DNA of 38,472 nt, taken from assembly GCA_000990565.1 (NCBI GenBank), contig LBQC01000006.1, forward strand, positions 1-38,472, given 5' to 3'. The notes beneath the pieces were generated by a model, which was not told where the DNA came from, did no database searches, and saw nothing but the letters and a program-made list of their open reading frames with translations. How positions within the stretch are numbered: the first letter of the stretch is position 1; the number at the start of each line of letters is the position of its first letter. The DNA is from Candidatus Roizmanbacteria bacterium GW2011_GWA2_35_19. GTDB lineage: Bacteria; Patescibacteriota; Microgenomatia; UBA1406; GWC2-37-13. A program made the position numbers and the translations under genes. This document shows, one piece after another, positions 25,146-34,596 of this stretch.

Positions 25146-27827
25146 TTGAAAATTATGAAAGGATTATCATCATCTCAAGCAGAGGCTTTTCTAAAGCAAT
25201 ATGGCCTAAATATCATTTCGGATCAAAAGAAAAAGACTTTTATTCAAAAATTCTTTGAACAGTTTAATAACTTCTTAACAATTTTATTAATCACGGCCGC
25301 GTTTTTTTCATTATTTTTAGGTGAAACAATTGATGGTGTGTTGATCATTCTAATAGTTGTTTTAAATGCCGCTTTTGGTCTATATCAAGAAGCCAAGGCA
25401 GAAGAATCATTATCTGTCCTTAAAGAAATGACAAGGACGATGGTAAGGGTACTTCGAGATGGTAGACAAGTTGAAATTGAAAGCAAATTTTTGGTTCCGG
25501 GTGATGTAGTTTACCTTGAGGAGGGGATTAAGATATCAGCCGACGGAAAAATAATTGAGTCAATTAACTTAGAAATAAATGAATCGGCCTTAACTGGGGA
25601 GTCACTCTCTGTTTCAAAGCAAATAGACGAAGAAGTATTTTCAGGAACGATTGTAGCCCGGGGTCGCGGGCTAATGCTCATTGTCAATACTGGAGACTCA
25701 ACAAAATTCGGAGCAATTGCAAAAAATATTTCAGAAATTAGTGACAGTGCAACACCGCTTCAAAAAAAATTGGAAGGCCTGACACGATTTATTGGCATCG
25801 GTGGTATCATACTTTCAGTAATTGTTTTTTTAATATCAATTCTTGAGGGTAGTGGATACTTTCCGGCTTTTTTACTTTCAATTTCGCTAGCAGTCGCCGT
25901 TGTCCCGGAAGGGCTTCCGGCCGTTATGACAATTACTCTTGCAATCGGAATGAAAACGATGGCCAAAAAAAAAGCCATTATCAGGAAGCTTTCGGCGATT
26001 GAGGCGCTTGGAAGCATCACTTTGATTGCAACTGATAAAACCGGCACTTTAACGACAAACAAGATGCAAGTAAAAGAAATATTTTTTGATAATACTACAA
26101 AATCTCAAATCTCAAATCTCAAATCTCAAATAAATTCTAAATTACAAAATAAAAATATTAAATGTTTAGAATTTGAAGATTTGGATTTATTTGGATCTTC
26201 GGATTTAGAATTTAATGCTTCGAAGTTATTATTACTAGATGGTATTCTTTGTTCGACCGCCTCACTTGTTTATATTCACGATCATGGAAGTTGGGATGTA
26301 CTTGGAGATCCTACAGAAGGCGCCTTATTATATTTAGCCCAAAAAGCCGGCATTGACATTGATGAAGAAAGAAAAAAATGGAAACTGATTGAAGAAAAAC
26401 CATTTGACAGCGTTACAAAAATGATGACGGTCATTGTTAAAAATAACAAATCACTAGCCACTAATCACTCATCATTTTGCTTTTCCAAGGGAGCGCCTGA
26501 GTCGATAATAAAAACATCAAATCAAATATTGGTAAATGGTAAGGTACAACAATTAACGGACGTAAAAAAAAGAGAAATAGAAAAATTAGTCGCCAAATGG
26601 GCAAAAAGAGGATTAAGAGTACTGGCGTTTTCGTATAAATCCGAAATGCAAAATTCGAAATCCCTGCCTGCCGGCAGGCAAGGCGAAACAAATTCAAATC
26701 TCAAATTTCAAATTGAAAGTTCCCAAAAAAATAATATTTTTTTGGGTATGGTTGCGATACATGATGAGCCGCGAGTAGAAGTAAAAGAGGCAGTAATTAA
26801 GGCAAGGAGGGCAGGAATAAAAATTGTAATGATAACTGGGGATAATGAGAAAACTGCTGAGGCGGTAGGAGTGTCATCGGGGATTGTAAGGTATGGATCT
26901 GAAATTTTAACCGGCTCTCAGCTTGATGAATATTCAGATGAAGAATTATTAAAAATCCTTCCAAAAGTTGCGATATTTGCCCGGACTAATCCTTTTCAAA
27001 AACACCGGATTGTTAAACTTTATCAAAGTCTTGGTGAAATAGTCGCCGTCACCGGTGATGGAGTTAATGATGCAATAGCATTAAAACAGGCTGATGTCGG
27101 TGTTGCAATGGGTCGAGTTGGGACGGATGTAGCTCGAGAAACGGCTGACATGGTAATTACCGATGATAATTTTGCCACAATCATTACTGCAATTGAAGAG
27201 GGAAGGGGGATTATAAATAATATTAAAAATGCCATTAAATATCTGTTATCATGCAATGTCTCTGAAGCCTTTGCTCTAATAATTGGATTAATTTTAGGAC
27301 TTCCGACCTTATTTTATCCAATACAACTTTTGTATATTAATTTAGTTACTGACGGACTACCGGCTTTAATGCTATCTTTCTCGCCTCGTGACCCAAATGT
27401 TATGTCGATAACTCCTGAAAAAGAGATGGTTCTTCTTAAAAAGAAAGATCAATTTTACATATTTTGGGTCGGCTTTTTTGGATCATTATTAGTGGTTGCA
27501 GGATTTTATATTTTTGACAAATGGTTTGGTAAACTCGGTGGGACGGCCGCTTTTTCTATTTTGACAATAATTCAATCATTCGTATTTATTGATCTCTGGT
27601 TGAGTCACCGCCACATTCATACAAACTTCAGACACTTAATGTCTCCATTATTTTTCTTAGCATTTAGTATCCCATTAGTTCTACAGTTAGGTATTTTAAG
27701 CCACCCATTCTCATCTGCGATCTTCAAAGTTTCTCCGGTAAATATATTGACATACGTATATTTCCTAATAATGGCTTCATTTACACTCTTGTTTATAAGA
27801 GTAGTAAAAAAAATAGTTAAGATTTAA
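25146..27827 (+). CDS. cation-transporting (Ca2+-type) P-type ATPase
   Basis: 'DKTGTLTTNKMQVKEIFF', 'GDGVNDAIALKQADVGVAMG', 'ITGDNEKTAEAV', TM architecture. Confidence 0.93.
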   Translation: MKIMKGLSSSQAEAFLKQYGLNIISDQKKKTFIQKFFEQFNNFLTILLITAAFFSLFLGETIDGVLIILIVVLNAAFGLYQEAKAEESLSVLKEMTRTMVRVLRDGRQVEIESKFLVPGDVVYLEEGIKISADGKIIESINLEINESALTGESLSVSKQIDEEVFSGTIVARGRGLMLIVNTGDSTKFGAIAKNISEISDSATPLQKKLEGLTRFIGIGGIILSVIVFLISILEGSGYFPAFLLSISLAVAVVPEGLPAVMTITLAIGMKTMAKKKAIIRKLSAIEALGSITLIATDKTGTLTTNKMQVKEIFFDNTTKSQISNLKSQINSKLQNKNIKCLEFEDLDLFGSSDLEFNASKLLLLDGILCSTASLVYIHDHGSWDVLGDPTEGALLYLAQKAGIDIDEERKKWKLIEEKPFDSVTKMMTVIVKNNKSLATNHSSFCFSKGAPESIIKTSNQILVNGKVQQLTDVKKREIEKLVAKWAKRGLRVLAFSYKSEMQNSKSLPAGRQGETNSNLKFQIESSQKNNIFLGMVAIHDEPRVEVKEAVIKARRAGIKIVMITGDNEKTAEAVGVSSGIVRYGSEILTGSQLDEYSDEELLKILPKVAIFARTNPFQKHRIVKLYQSLGEIVAVTGDGVNDAIALKQADVGVAMGRVGTDVARETADMVITDDNFATIITAIEEGRGIINNIKNAIKYLLSCNVSEAFALIIGLILGLPTLFYPIQLLYINLVTDGLPALMLSFSPRDPNVMSITPEKEMVLLKKKDQFYIFWVGFFGSLLVVAGFYIFDKWFGKLGGTAAFSILTIIQSFVFIDLWLSHRHIHTNFRHLMSPLFFLAFSIPLVLQLGILSHPFSSAIFKVSPVNILTYVYFLIMASFTLLFIRVVKKIVKI
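26099..26217. repeat. F6-family (CAAATCT)n repeat inside the P-type ATPase
   Basis: ctcaaatctcaaatctcaaatctcaaat...gaatttgaagatttggatttatttggatcttcggatttagaattt. Confidence 0.7.
26643..26723. repeat. F6-family repeat with nested TGCCTGCCGGCAGGCA palindrome in the ATPase
   Basis: gaaatgcaaaattcgaaatccctgcctgccggcaggcaaggc...caaattcaaatctcaaatttcaaattgaaag; 16-bp perfect palindrome at 26665-26680. Confidence 0.75.
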
Positions 27828-30027
27828 AACTCAAAGCAGCTTCAATAATCGCTCTTGCATCAATCTTTTCAAATCTGAGGAGTTCTTCGGAGGATCCGGA
27901 GCAGGGGATTTTGCGAACACAAAGATGGACAAAGTTTATGGACGATAGACGATTGATGGTAGATGATAGGGGTTGAGGATTGATGATAGAGGATCGATTT
28001 TTTTCTATCTTCGATTTTCTATCTTCTACACCTACCTTCCACTTTCTATCATCTATCGTCGTATTTAGCGCTGTTAACACAGCTTCACCGATACCACCGG
28101 CTGGGTAGTGATCTTCAACGACGATGATATTTGAATAATTCTTAGTTAGTTGGTTAAGGGTTACTTGGTTAATTGGTTTTACACAATATAAATCAACAAC
28201 GGTCGTTTCAATATTTTCTTTCGCTAGTTCTTTCTGAGCCTTCAAAGCTTCATGCAGTGTAATCCCCGCCGCAATGATTAGTGTTTTTGACTTTATGGAC
28301 TTTAAGGACCTTTTGACTTTATGGACTTTAAATCCACCGATTTCAAATTCTTCCTTTTCATCATAGATGATTGGTGTTTTTCCTCTCGTCGTCCTCATGT
28401 AAAAAATACCCTCATTTTCAGCCATTATTTTTGTTAATTTTTTTGTTGAAACTGAATCCGATGGATAAAAGATCACTGAATCCAAGATACTTCTCATCAT
28501 GGCAATATCTTCAAGACCCATCTGGGAGGGGCCGTCAGCTCCAAGTGAAACTCCTGCATGCGAACCAACAATTTTTATTCCCCCCATATAGTCATTTCGC
28601 GGGAGAGAAGCGACCGAGAAATCTAGCGAAGCGTTACGTCCCGATTTAATCGGGACTAGATCTCTCACGGAGCTTGTCCTGAGAGAAATCGAAGGGCTCG
28701 AGATGACACAAGGTGTTAGTGAATATTGCGCCATTCTAATTTGATCGAACGTCTGGGTTAAAAAAGCGGCAAAGGTCGATACAAAAGGTATATAACCCAT
28801 TTTTGAGAGCCCTAGTGCGACGCTCATCATATTTTCTTCAGCGATAAACATCTCAAAAAACCGGTCGGGAAAACGGGCCTGAAATTTACTTTCATAGGTT
28901 GAATTAGCGACCTCTGCATCAAGGACAACGATGTTGGGATTTTCCTCACCAAGTGAGACTAGAGCATCCCCATAAGCCTCCCGTGTAGCTATGTCAGTGA
29001 TTCGTGATAAGTGATTAATGATAAGTTTTTTGCTGTAATTTTCTAGTTTGTTTAAAACATTTTGAATTTTGGATTTTTGATTTGATTTTAAATTTAAAAT
29101 TTCAAATTGAAAATTTGGTTTAGCTATCTTTCCTCTAACCTTAAGGTCAAATTTTCCAAGTTCTTTCAAGGTAGACTTTAATTGATTTTCATCAAGTGTT
29201 TTTCCATGCCAATTTTCCTTATCTTCTAAAAACGACACTCCTTTACCTTTTATAGTTCTTGCAATAATCATTGTTGGTCGCTGGTCTTTTACCGTCCGTT
29301 TATTTTCTACTTCTTGAAAAGCCTTATCTATCTCTTTAAGGTTATGTCCATTGTTTACAATAATTGTTTTCCATCCGAAAGCTTCAATCTTTTTCTTATA
29401 GTCATATACATCCCATCCTTCTTCAGTCTCTCCTTGCTGGCCAAGTCGATTAACATCAATCATCCCGACAAGATTTGAGAGTTTATAATATGAAGCGATT
29501 TCCAAAGCCTCCCATACCTGTCCTTCAGCCATCTCAGAGTCACCCATTAATACCCATACTTTAGGCGTTCTTTTTATATTTGATCTTTGTCCGTCAGTTG
29601 GCGGATTGATCTTTAATCTTATTCCAAGTGCCATCCCGATTCCAACCGATAAACCTTGGCCTAGACTACCCGTTGCAACGTCGACATATGTAAAAACTGG
29701 ATTAGGATGACCTTGGAGGCGTGAACCAAATTTTCGAAGAGTCATTAATTCATCATATTTAATTGCTCCAGCTGCGTGATACAATGAATATAAAAGTGGA
29801 CTGGCGTGACCTTTTGATAAAATAAAACGATCATTAAGGACACTCCTCGCGTGTCTGAGATCAGATTTAAAGAATCCGCCAGCTGGCGGACCGCCAAAGA
29901 AAAGAGATGCCATGAGCTCAACGGCAGAAAGGGAAGATGTCGGATGGCCTGATCCAGCCTCAGACGTTGATGTTAAAATATCATAGCGAATTAGCCGACA
30001 TAAGTTTTTTAGCTTTTTTTCATCCAT
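27817..30027 (-). CDS. tkt: transketolase with multiple low-complexity inserts
   Basis: 'DILTSTSEAGSGHPTSSLSAVELMASLFFGG', 'RFILSKGHASPLLYS', 'MGDSEMAEGQVWEAL', 'GSHAGVSLGADGPSQMGLEDIAMMRSI'. Confidence 0.95.
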   Translation of the reverse strand: MDEKKLKNLCRLIRYDILTSTSEAGSGHPTSSLSAVELMASLFFGGPPAGGFFKSDLRHARSVLNDRFILSKGHASPLLYSLYHAAGAIKYDELMTLRKFGSRLQGHPNPVFTYVDVATGSLGQGLSVGIGMALGIRLKINPPTDGQRSNIKRTPKVWVLMGDSEMAEGQVWEALEIASYYKLSNLVGMIDVNRLGQQGETEEGWDVYDYKKKIEAFGWKTIIVNNGHNLKEIDKAFQEVENKRTVKDQRPTMIIARTIKGKGVSFLEDKENWHGKTLDENQLKSTLKELGKFDLKVRGKIAKPNFQFEILNLKSNQKSKIQNVLNKLENYSKKLIINHLSRITDIATREAYGDALVSLGEENPNIVVLDAEVANSTYESKFQARFPDRFFEMFIAEENMMSVALGLSKMGYIPFVSTFAAFLTQTFDQIRMAQYSLTPCVISSPSISLRTSSVRDLVPIKSGRNASLDFSVASLPRNDYMGGIKIVGSHAGVSLGADGPSQMGLEDIAMMRSILDSVIFYPSDSVSTKKLTKIMAENEGIFYMRTTRGKTPIIYDEKEEFEIGGFKVHKVKRSLKSIKSKTLIIAAGITLHEALKAQKELAKENIETTVVDLYCVKPINQVTLNQLTKNYSNIIVVEDHYPAGGIGEAVLTALNTTIDDRKWKVGVEDRKSKIEKNRSSIINPQPLSSTINRLSSINFVHLCVRKIPCSGSSEELLRFEKIDARAIIEAALSFKS
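27941..28060. repeat. F2-family repeat inside tkt
   Basis: gacgatag ... ctatcgtc termini; gatggtagatgataggggttgaggattga matches acs copy with one mismatch over 29 nt. Confidence 0.9.
28286..28331. repeat. F3-family tandem repeat inside tkt
   Basis: tttgactttatggactttaa twice (28286-28305 and 28312-28331). Confidence 0.75.
28591..28707. repeat. GTCATTTCG..CGAGATGAC composite palindromic element inside tkt
   Basis: Terminal IR with one mismatch; nested GTCCCGATTTAATCGGGAC (28638-28656) and cttgtcctgagagaaatcgaaggg. Confidence 0.85.
29056..29120. repeat. F6-family repeat inside tkt
   Basis: aacattttgaattttggatttttgatttgattttaaatttaaaatttcaaattgaaaatttgg; encodes PNFQFEILNLKSNQKSKIQNV. Confidence 0.65.
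29875..29890. repeat. 16-bp palindrome TCCGCCAGCTGGCGGA inside tkt
   Basis: Perfect palindrome; encodes GGPPAGGF insertion after 'LFFGG'. Confidence 0.75.
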
Positions 30028-30060
30028 AATTACAGATTAGCAAATTTATTAGTAAAATAT

Positions 30061-31829
30061 ATGACAGGACCTCTTAACCCATTAATCGAATCTTCTCGTA
30101 AATCAAGGATAGAGTTTCACAAAATACTTCTTGAAGAGATGATCCCAAAATTATCAGAGCAGATGATTTATGACAAGGGACTTGATACTAGAAGACGGTT
30201 CAATTTTAGGGGAAAAACATTGGAAGAGAAACAAGTAAAAATTTTTAATCGATCTGCCTTTATTGCAACCAACGTCGATCATATTAAAAACGAACCAACC
30301 TCGACAGATCTTGCTTTTTTGGCATTTGATATTGCAGGGCTCCGTGAAGCTGACAAAGCAGAAGATGGTGAAGGAAATAAAGCCGCCGATTTAATGCTTA
30401 ATCGGATCGCTTATGCAACTAATATAACTCTCGAAAAGTACAGAAAAGAAAACCTCGATTTGGCAATTAGTTTTGGTCGTTATGGCGGTGATGAATTTAT
30501 GATCTCAGTGTTGGTCCTTATAGCCAAGAAAAAATCAAAGGCTTAAAAGGTGAAATTCAAAAATCCATAGAAAGTCTAACGGGTTATTATCGTTATCAGG
30601 GAGCGGCTCAAGGACTAGAGATTATGGAGAATAAAATATCTTTAAAAAACAATGAAATTCTTGAAATAAAAAGGCCAGACGAAAATCAAAATGACGGTTA
30701 TGATAGAGAAGTATTTGATTTTTTTCTGAGTAGAGGATTGGTATTATTACCTAAGGATATTGAAAAAATTAAATTAAAATATGAAAAAATTGAAGGACGA
30801 CAATCTTTCAGCGCATGGGCAAAAGATAATCCAGTTTCAGTTAACTATCCCAAGGTAGTAGTCTCACTAAAAGATAAATTCAACTTTATTGCTAAAAGCT
30901 TTCCAGGATTAACCGGAAGAATTAATGATATTTATTCGTCTGCGGAGATAGTCGATCTAAAAAATGGGAAAGACAGTGAAAAAACTAGAGAATTAATACT
31001 ACTCTTCTTAGAAGAAGTTTTATTTGATAGATTAGTCGGAACTCCAATCATCCCTCCTGAAGAATTTTTTTCCAATCTCGAAAATGGCAAATATGGCAAT
31101 CTTTTTGGATTTGACGTAAAGTTTGTTAAGGAAGTCAATGATAATGTTAGCTATGTTGATGGCGACATGATGATTAAAACTCTTTGGGATAAAATTAGAT
31201 TAACGTTAGGGGATCAAGTAGATAAATTCGACATCCAAAGACGAGGAAGTACTTTTATTTTCGCGCTGAAAAAAGGTGAAATTGTCGAAAATAGCATAGT
31301 TAATGAGCTAAGACAAATAACATCGCTAATGGTTGAAGTAGGAAGTGAAATGATAGATTTACCTTTAGGCATAGGAGAAATAGTTCCTTCAAGTTCTTTA
31401 CCGGACATAAATAGAAAAAAACAAGTTAGAGATAGCTATGAAAAACTATTAAATAATCTTGATAGTGATTTTTACAGCAAACTAGCAATGATTTTTAATC
31501 AAGATACAAATTTTAATGAATCAATATATAAGTTATGGCAACTAGTATTTCCCCAAAAAGCAAACTTTGAAAATAATATGTTTATCTATGATATTCCTTT
31601 ATTGGCAAAATTATCCAGATATTTATTTATTGGCAAAAGAGCCAGAGAAAGGTCGGGAAATATGCTGGCCACTATCCAATCCCGAGGAGAATTTAGCCAA
31701 GAAGAATTTAACCCTTTAAGAATGATTATGGAAAAAATTAGTAAATATTCATATGGAAAAACTTTGACTCTTGGTGAACTAAATGTATTGTTTCAAATTG
31801 CCTGCGGAGTAGTCAATTTTGATTCTTAA
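30061..31829 (+). CDS. GGDEF-domain (diguanylate cyclase-like) protein, apparently frameshifted into ORFs 30061..30546 and 30624..31829; possible second degenerate GGDEF domain
   Basis: 'FLAFDIAGLREADKAEDGEGNKAADLML...AISFGRYGGDEFMI'. The continuing frame reads 'GPYSQEKIKGLKGEIQKSIESLTGYYRYQGAAQGLEIMENKIS..'; later 'DGDMMIKTLWDKIRLTL...RRGSTFIFAL' looks like a decayed GGDEF. Confidence 0.7.
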
Positions 31830-31837
31830 TTTCTTTG

Positions 31838-32650
31838 TCATTTTAATTTTTCAAAAAAGCTTTCGCTTTTTTGGAGATGCTTCAAGACTAAAGGAATGAA
31901 AAGTTGGACTTGATTTACCATTTTAATATATGCTTCCTCAGTCGTTTCGCTACCTTGATAGATTCTATCGTTAGTTATAGCGTCAAAATAATCAGCCATA
32001 GTGATAAATTGGGAAAGTGGTGAGATGTCGTTAGGATCAACCTTATAATATCCATTCCCTTTCTGTCTTTCGTGATGAAGTGCTGAAATATACGCAAGAT
32101 GTCTTGTTTGGGGAATCAAAGAAAGGATATAGCCTGTAAAATGTGTGTGATCGCGAGTAATCTCTATATCTCTAATGCCTCTTTGACCATTTTGGCTGTC
32201 GAGGATAGAATTTGGGATAACAATTTTACCAATATCATGAAGAAGAGCGCTGTAATATAGATCTGTTAACTCCTTTTGTGTAAAAGCATTTTCCGGATTT
32301 TTTAAACCATAGTCAAAAGCAAGATTATAAGTCATTTTAGCAACTCTTCTGCTATGATCGGCATAAGTTTTGTTATGAATATCAAGAAGCGGCAATAAAT
32401 ATTCATTAGTTACCTGATCAAGGCTTATATGAGAGGGGATTGATCTTTTAAAAAGATCCTCAACACTTTCATTTATTATTTTTGGGATACCTTTTTTACC
32501 AATTATTTTTTTTGTCCACAGGTCATCAAGACGTTTTTCCAAAAGAGTGTATTTAAACATCAATTGCTCAGGAGTTTTTGGTAAGGGTGATTGAATAATT
32601 TCGTTATGACCTGATACACGTAAAATTCGAGATGTTTCAATTTGGGCCAT
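31838..32650 (-). CDS. HD-GYP-like phosphohydrolase
   Basis: 'YADHSRRVAKMTYNLAF', 'ALLHDIGKIVIP', 'DHTHFTGYIL', 'ALHHERQKGNGYY', 'ITMADYFDAITNDRIY'. Confidence 0.85.
   Translation of the reverse strand: MAQIETSRILRVSGHNEIIQSPLPKTPEQLMFKYTLLEKRLDDLWTKKIIGKKGIPKIINESVEDLFKRSIPSHISLDQVTNEYLLPLLDIHNKTYADHSRRVAKMTYNLAFDYGLKNPENAFTQKELTDLYYSALLHDIGKIVIPNSILDSQNGQRGIRDIEITRDHTHFTGYILSLIPQTRHLAYISALHHERQKGNGYYKVDPNDISPLSQFITMADYFDAITNDRIYQGSETTEEAYIKMVNQVQLFIPLVLKHLQKSESFFEKLK
31852..31873. terminator. bidirectional hairpin terminator candidate between convergent genes
   Basis: CAAAAAAGC-TTTC-GCTTTTTTG perfect inverted repeat, A/T tracts on both sides; lies inside the last codons of the HD-GYP ORF. 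Confidence 0.6.
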
Positions 32651-32701
32651 GTTAGTGGGATATTATATCATCCCACCTCTGAAGTGTAAAATATTTACTA
32701 A

Positions 32702-33775
32702 TCAATTACAGGAAGAACCAATAGCCTTGCAGGTTTTATCACATGAGTAATAACCACAAGTACTGTTTTTATAATTACATGTTTCAATAGTTGTTTCTGA
32801 AAAACAATATGATTTTTGTGAAGTCTGAGATGAGCAATTTTTATTTAAAATACAATAATCATATGACCCGGATTCAAATATAAAGTTAGGAATATTAACT
32901 TGAATCCAGTTAGCATAGCTTATTACCGAAGTAAAAGTTCCAGAGTCGAATAAAAAAAAGTTTGGACATCTCGAAGATGACATAATTCCTATCTGTAGTA
33001 ACCTTTTTTTATTTAAAGCTAGAGGACTGCCGGAATCACCATCACAACCTGAGGACTTATTGTAAAAAGATGCTCCTGAATTTGCATTAAAAAGCGCCGA
33101 CGGTACAGTATTTTTGACGAAGAATAATTTAGTTTTCATTAAATCAGTATTATTTTTACTTTTTTCAGTAATTCCAAAACCGATTAATACTGCTGTGTTT
33201 CCATTTTTAGTGGCGTCCTCTTCATTTTTACTACTATAGAAGTTTTCTGGATAATCTTTATAATCGATTATTCCATCCATGTTTCTATCAGTATTTGGAT
33301 TAGGTATAGATATAGTTGGAATTCCTCTGGCAGACTTTGTAAGGTGTAATAAGGCAATATCAAAATACCCAGGTGTTTTATTTTGGTAATTTTGATTAAT
33401 AATAACCTTATCAACATAAGAAGTATGGAGCGCTAATAGCTCTTTATTAATATGATTGAGTCCAATAATTACAGATACTTTTTTACTATCAATCACTTTA
33501 TTACTTCCGTCGTATAAACAATGCGCAGCAGTTAAGACATACTCCTCATGGATTAAAGACCCTCCGCATTTTGAATAGCCATTATTAATTACAACATTAT
33601 ATGGAAATTCATTATCTCTGGCCATTTCACCATAGTAAATAGACGGATTACTCGCTTTTGCTGTAGTTGTCTTTCTGTTAAGAATACTTTTTATGCCGAT
33701 ATAAAAACTCAAAAAAAATACAAACAGCATTATTAAAAATAAATATTTTTTATCAAAACAAAAATTATTCTTCAT
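32702..33775 (-). CDS. secreted S1 (trypsin/chymotrypsin-like) serine protease with Cys-rich C-terminus
   Basis: N-terminal TM/signal; catalytic-triad contexts 'VLTAAHCLYD', 'YFDIALLHL', 'GCDGDSGSPLAL'; C-terminal multi-Cys module. Confidence 0.88.
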   Translation of the reverse strand: MKNNFCFDKKYLFLIMLFVFFLSFYIGIKSILNRKTTTAKASNPSIYYGEMARDNEFPYNVVINNGYSKCGGSLIHEEYVLTAAHCLYDGSNKVIDSKKVSVIIGLNHINKELLALHTSYVDKVIINQNYQNKTPGYFDIALLHLTKSARGIPTISIPNPNTDRNMDGIIDYKDYPENFYSSKNEEDATKNGNTAVLIGFGITEKSKNNTDLMKTKLFFVKNTVPSALFNANSGASFYNKSSGCDGDSGSPLALNKKRLLQIGIMSSSRCPNFFLFDSGTFTSVISYANWIQVNIPNFIFESGSYDYCILNKNCSSQTSQKSYCFSETTIETCNYKNSTCGYYSCDKTCKAIGSSCN

Positions 33776-33801
33776 CTAGGTTAAAAAAGTATTACTTAAT
33801 G

Positions 33802-34581
33802 TTAATTTACTACAAAAAGGTTAATTATATTAATGCATTCCTGAACGGTTGATCTAACGGCATCGTTTATTTTATCCTTATCTTTAAATTTACTAGATAT
33901 GCTTAAAAGTCGTCCTTTAATCTGATTAAGCTCATCGAAAGCTAATGCGTCTTTATTATATCCACAAAATGAGTCGATGAACCCAACTAACGTAGTAAGG
34001 TTGGATCCTCGATAACGATTAATTGCCATGATATTGTTTACTTCATCATTCCAACCTGATGAATTATCTAGCTCGTCTTGAAAGAGTCTAAGAGTCATCA
34101 TAATTCCTTGTTTCCACGGTTGTCTTTCTAATGCATGACTTATTAAGCCGTCATCAATAATTGGAGCCTGTAGGTATCTTTTACTAACATCAAGTATTGC
34201 TGCTAGTGATTGTCTTCCGGGACCCTGAATTCCACTCGGAATAACGGTTGTTCTATTTACAGCTTCTAAGTCGCTAGGTAAAGGATTGGTAATAACGAAT
34301 GGTTTTGGGGCTATAATATCAGGAATGTTATTTCCGTCACGGCTAATTATGTGAACTTTTGGAGGATTCAAAAAAATTTGAGACGCTAATTCTTCAGGAT
34401 CAGTATTAGCCTTAATAAAATCAATATGTGACAAATCTTTATTGTCTAATAAATCTCTTGGAAATTGTTTCAATATTGCTTTTATCGGAAATTTTTCAGT
34501 TACAGATCCGACAAGCTCATAAAACCTATTTGAAATTTGTGCTAGAGTTTCTTTGGTATTTGTTACTTTTTCACCTACCAT
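33802..34581 (-). CDS. hypothetical protein
   Basis: 259-codon ORF, mostly helical, no recognised motif; tightly packed between acs and the protease. Confidence 0.6.
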   Translation of the reverse strand: MVGEKVTNTKETLAQISNRFYELVGSVTEKFPIKAILKQFPRDLLDNKDLSHIDFIKANTDPEELASQIFLNPPKVHIISRDGNNIPDIIAPKPFVITNPLPSDLEAVNRTTVIPSGIQGPGRQSLAAILDVSKRYLQAPIIDDGLISHALERQPWKQGIMMTLRLFQDELDNSSGWNDEVNNIMAINRYRGSNLTTLVGFIDSFCGYNKDALAFDELNQIKGRLLSISSKFKDKDKINDAVRSTVQECINIINLFVVN

Positions 34582-34596
34582 TTAATTTTTCAAAAA

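Noticed and set aside
26099-26130. (CAAATCT)n as a CRISPR-like array
   Set aside because: Repeats are directly adjacent without unique spacers, and no cas genes are present in the window.
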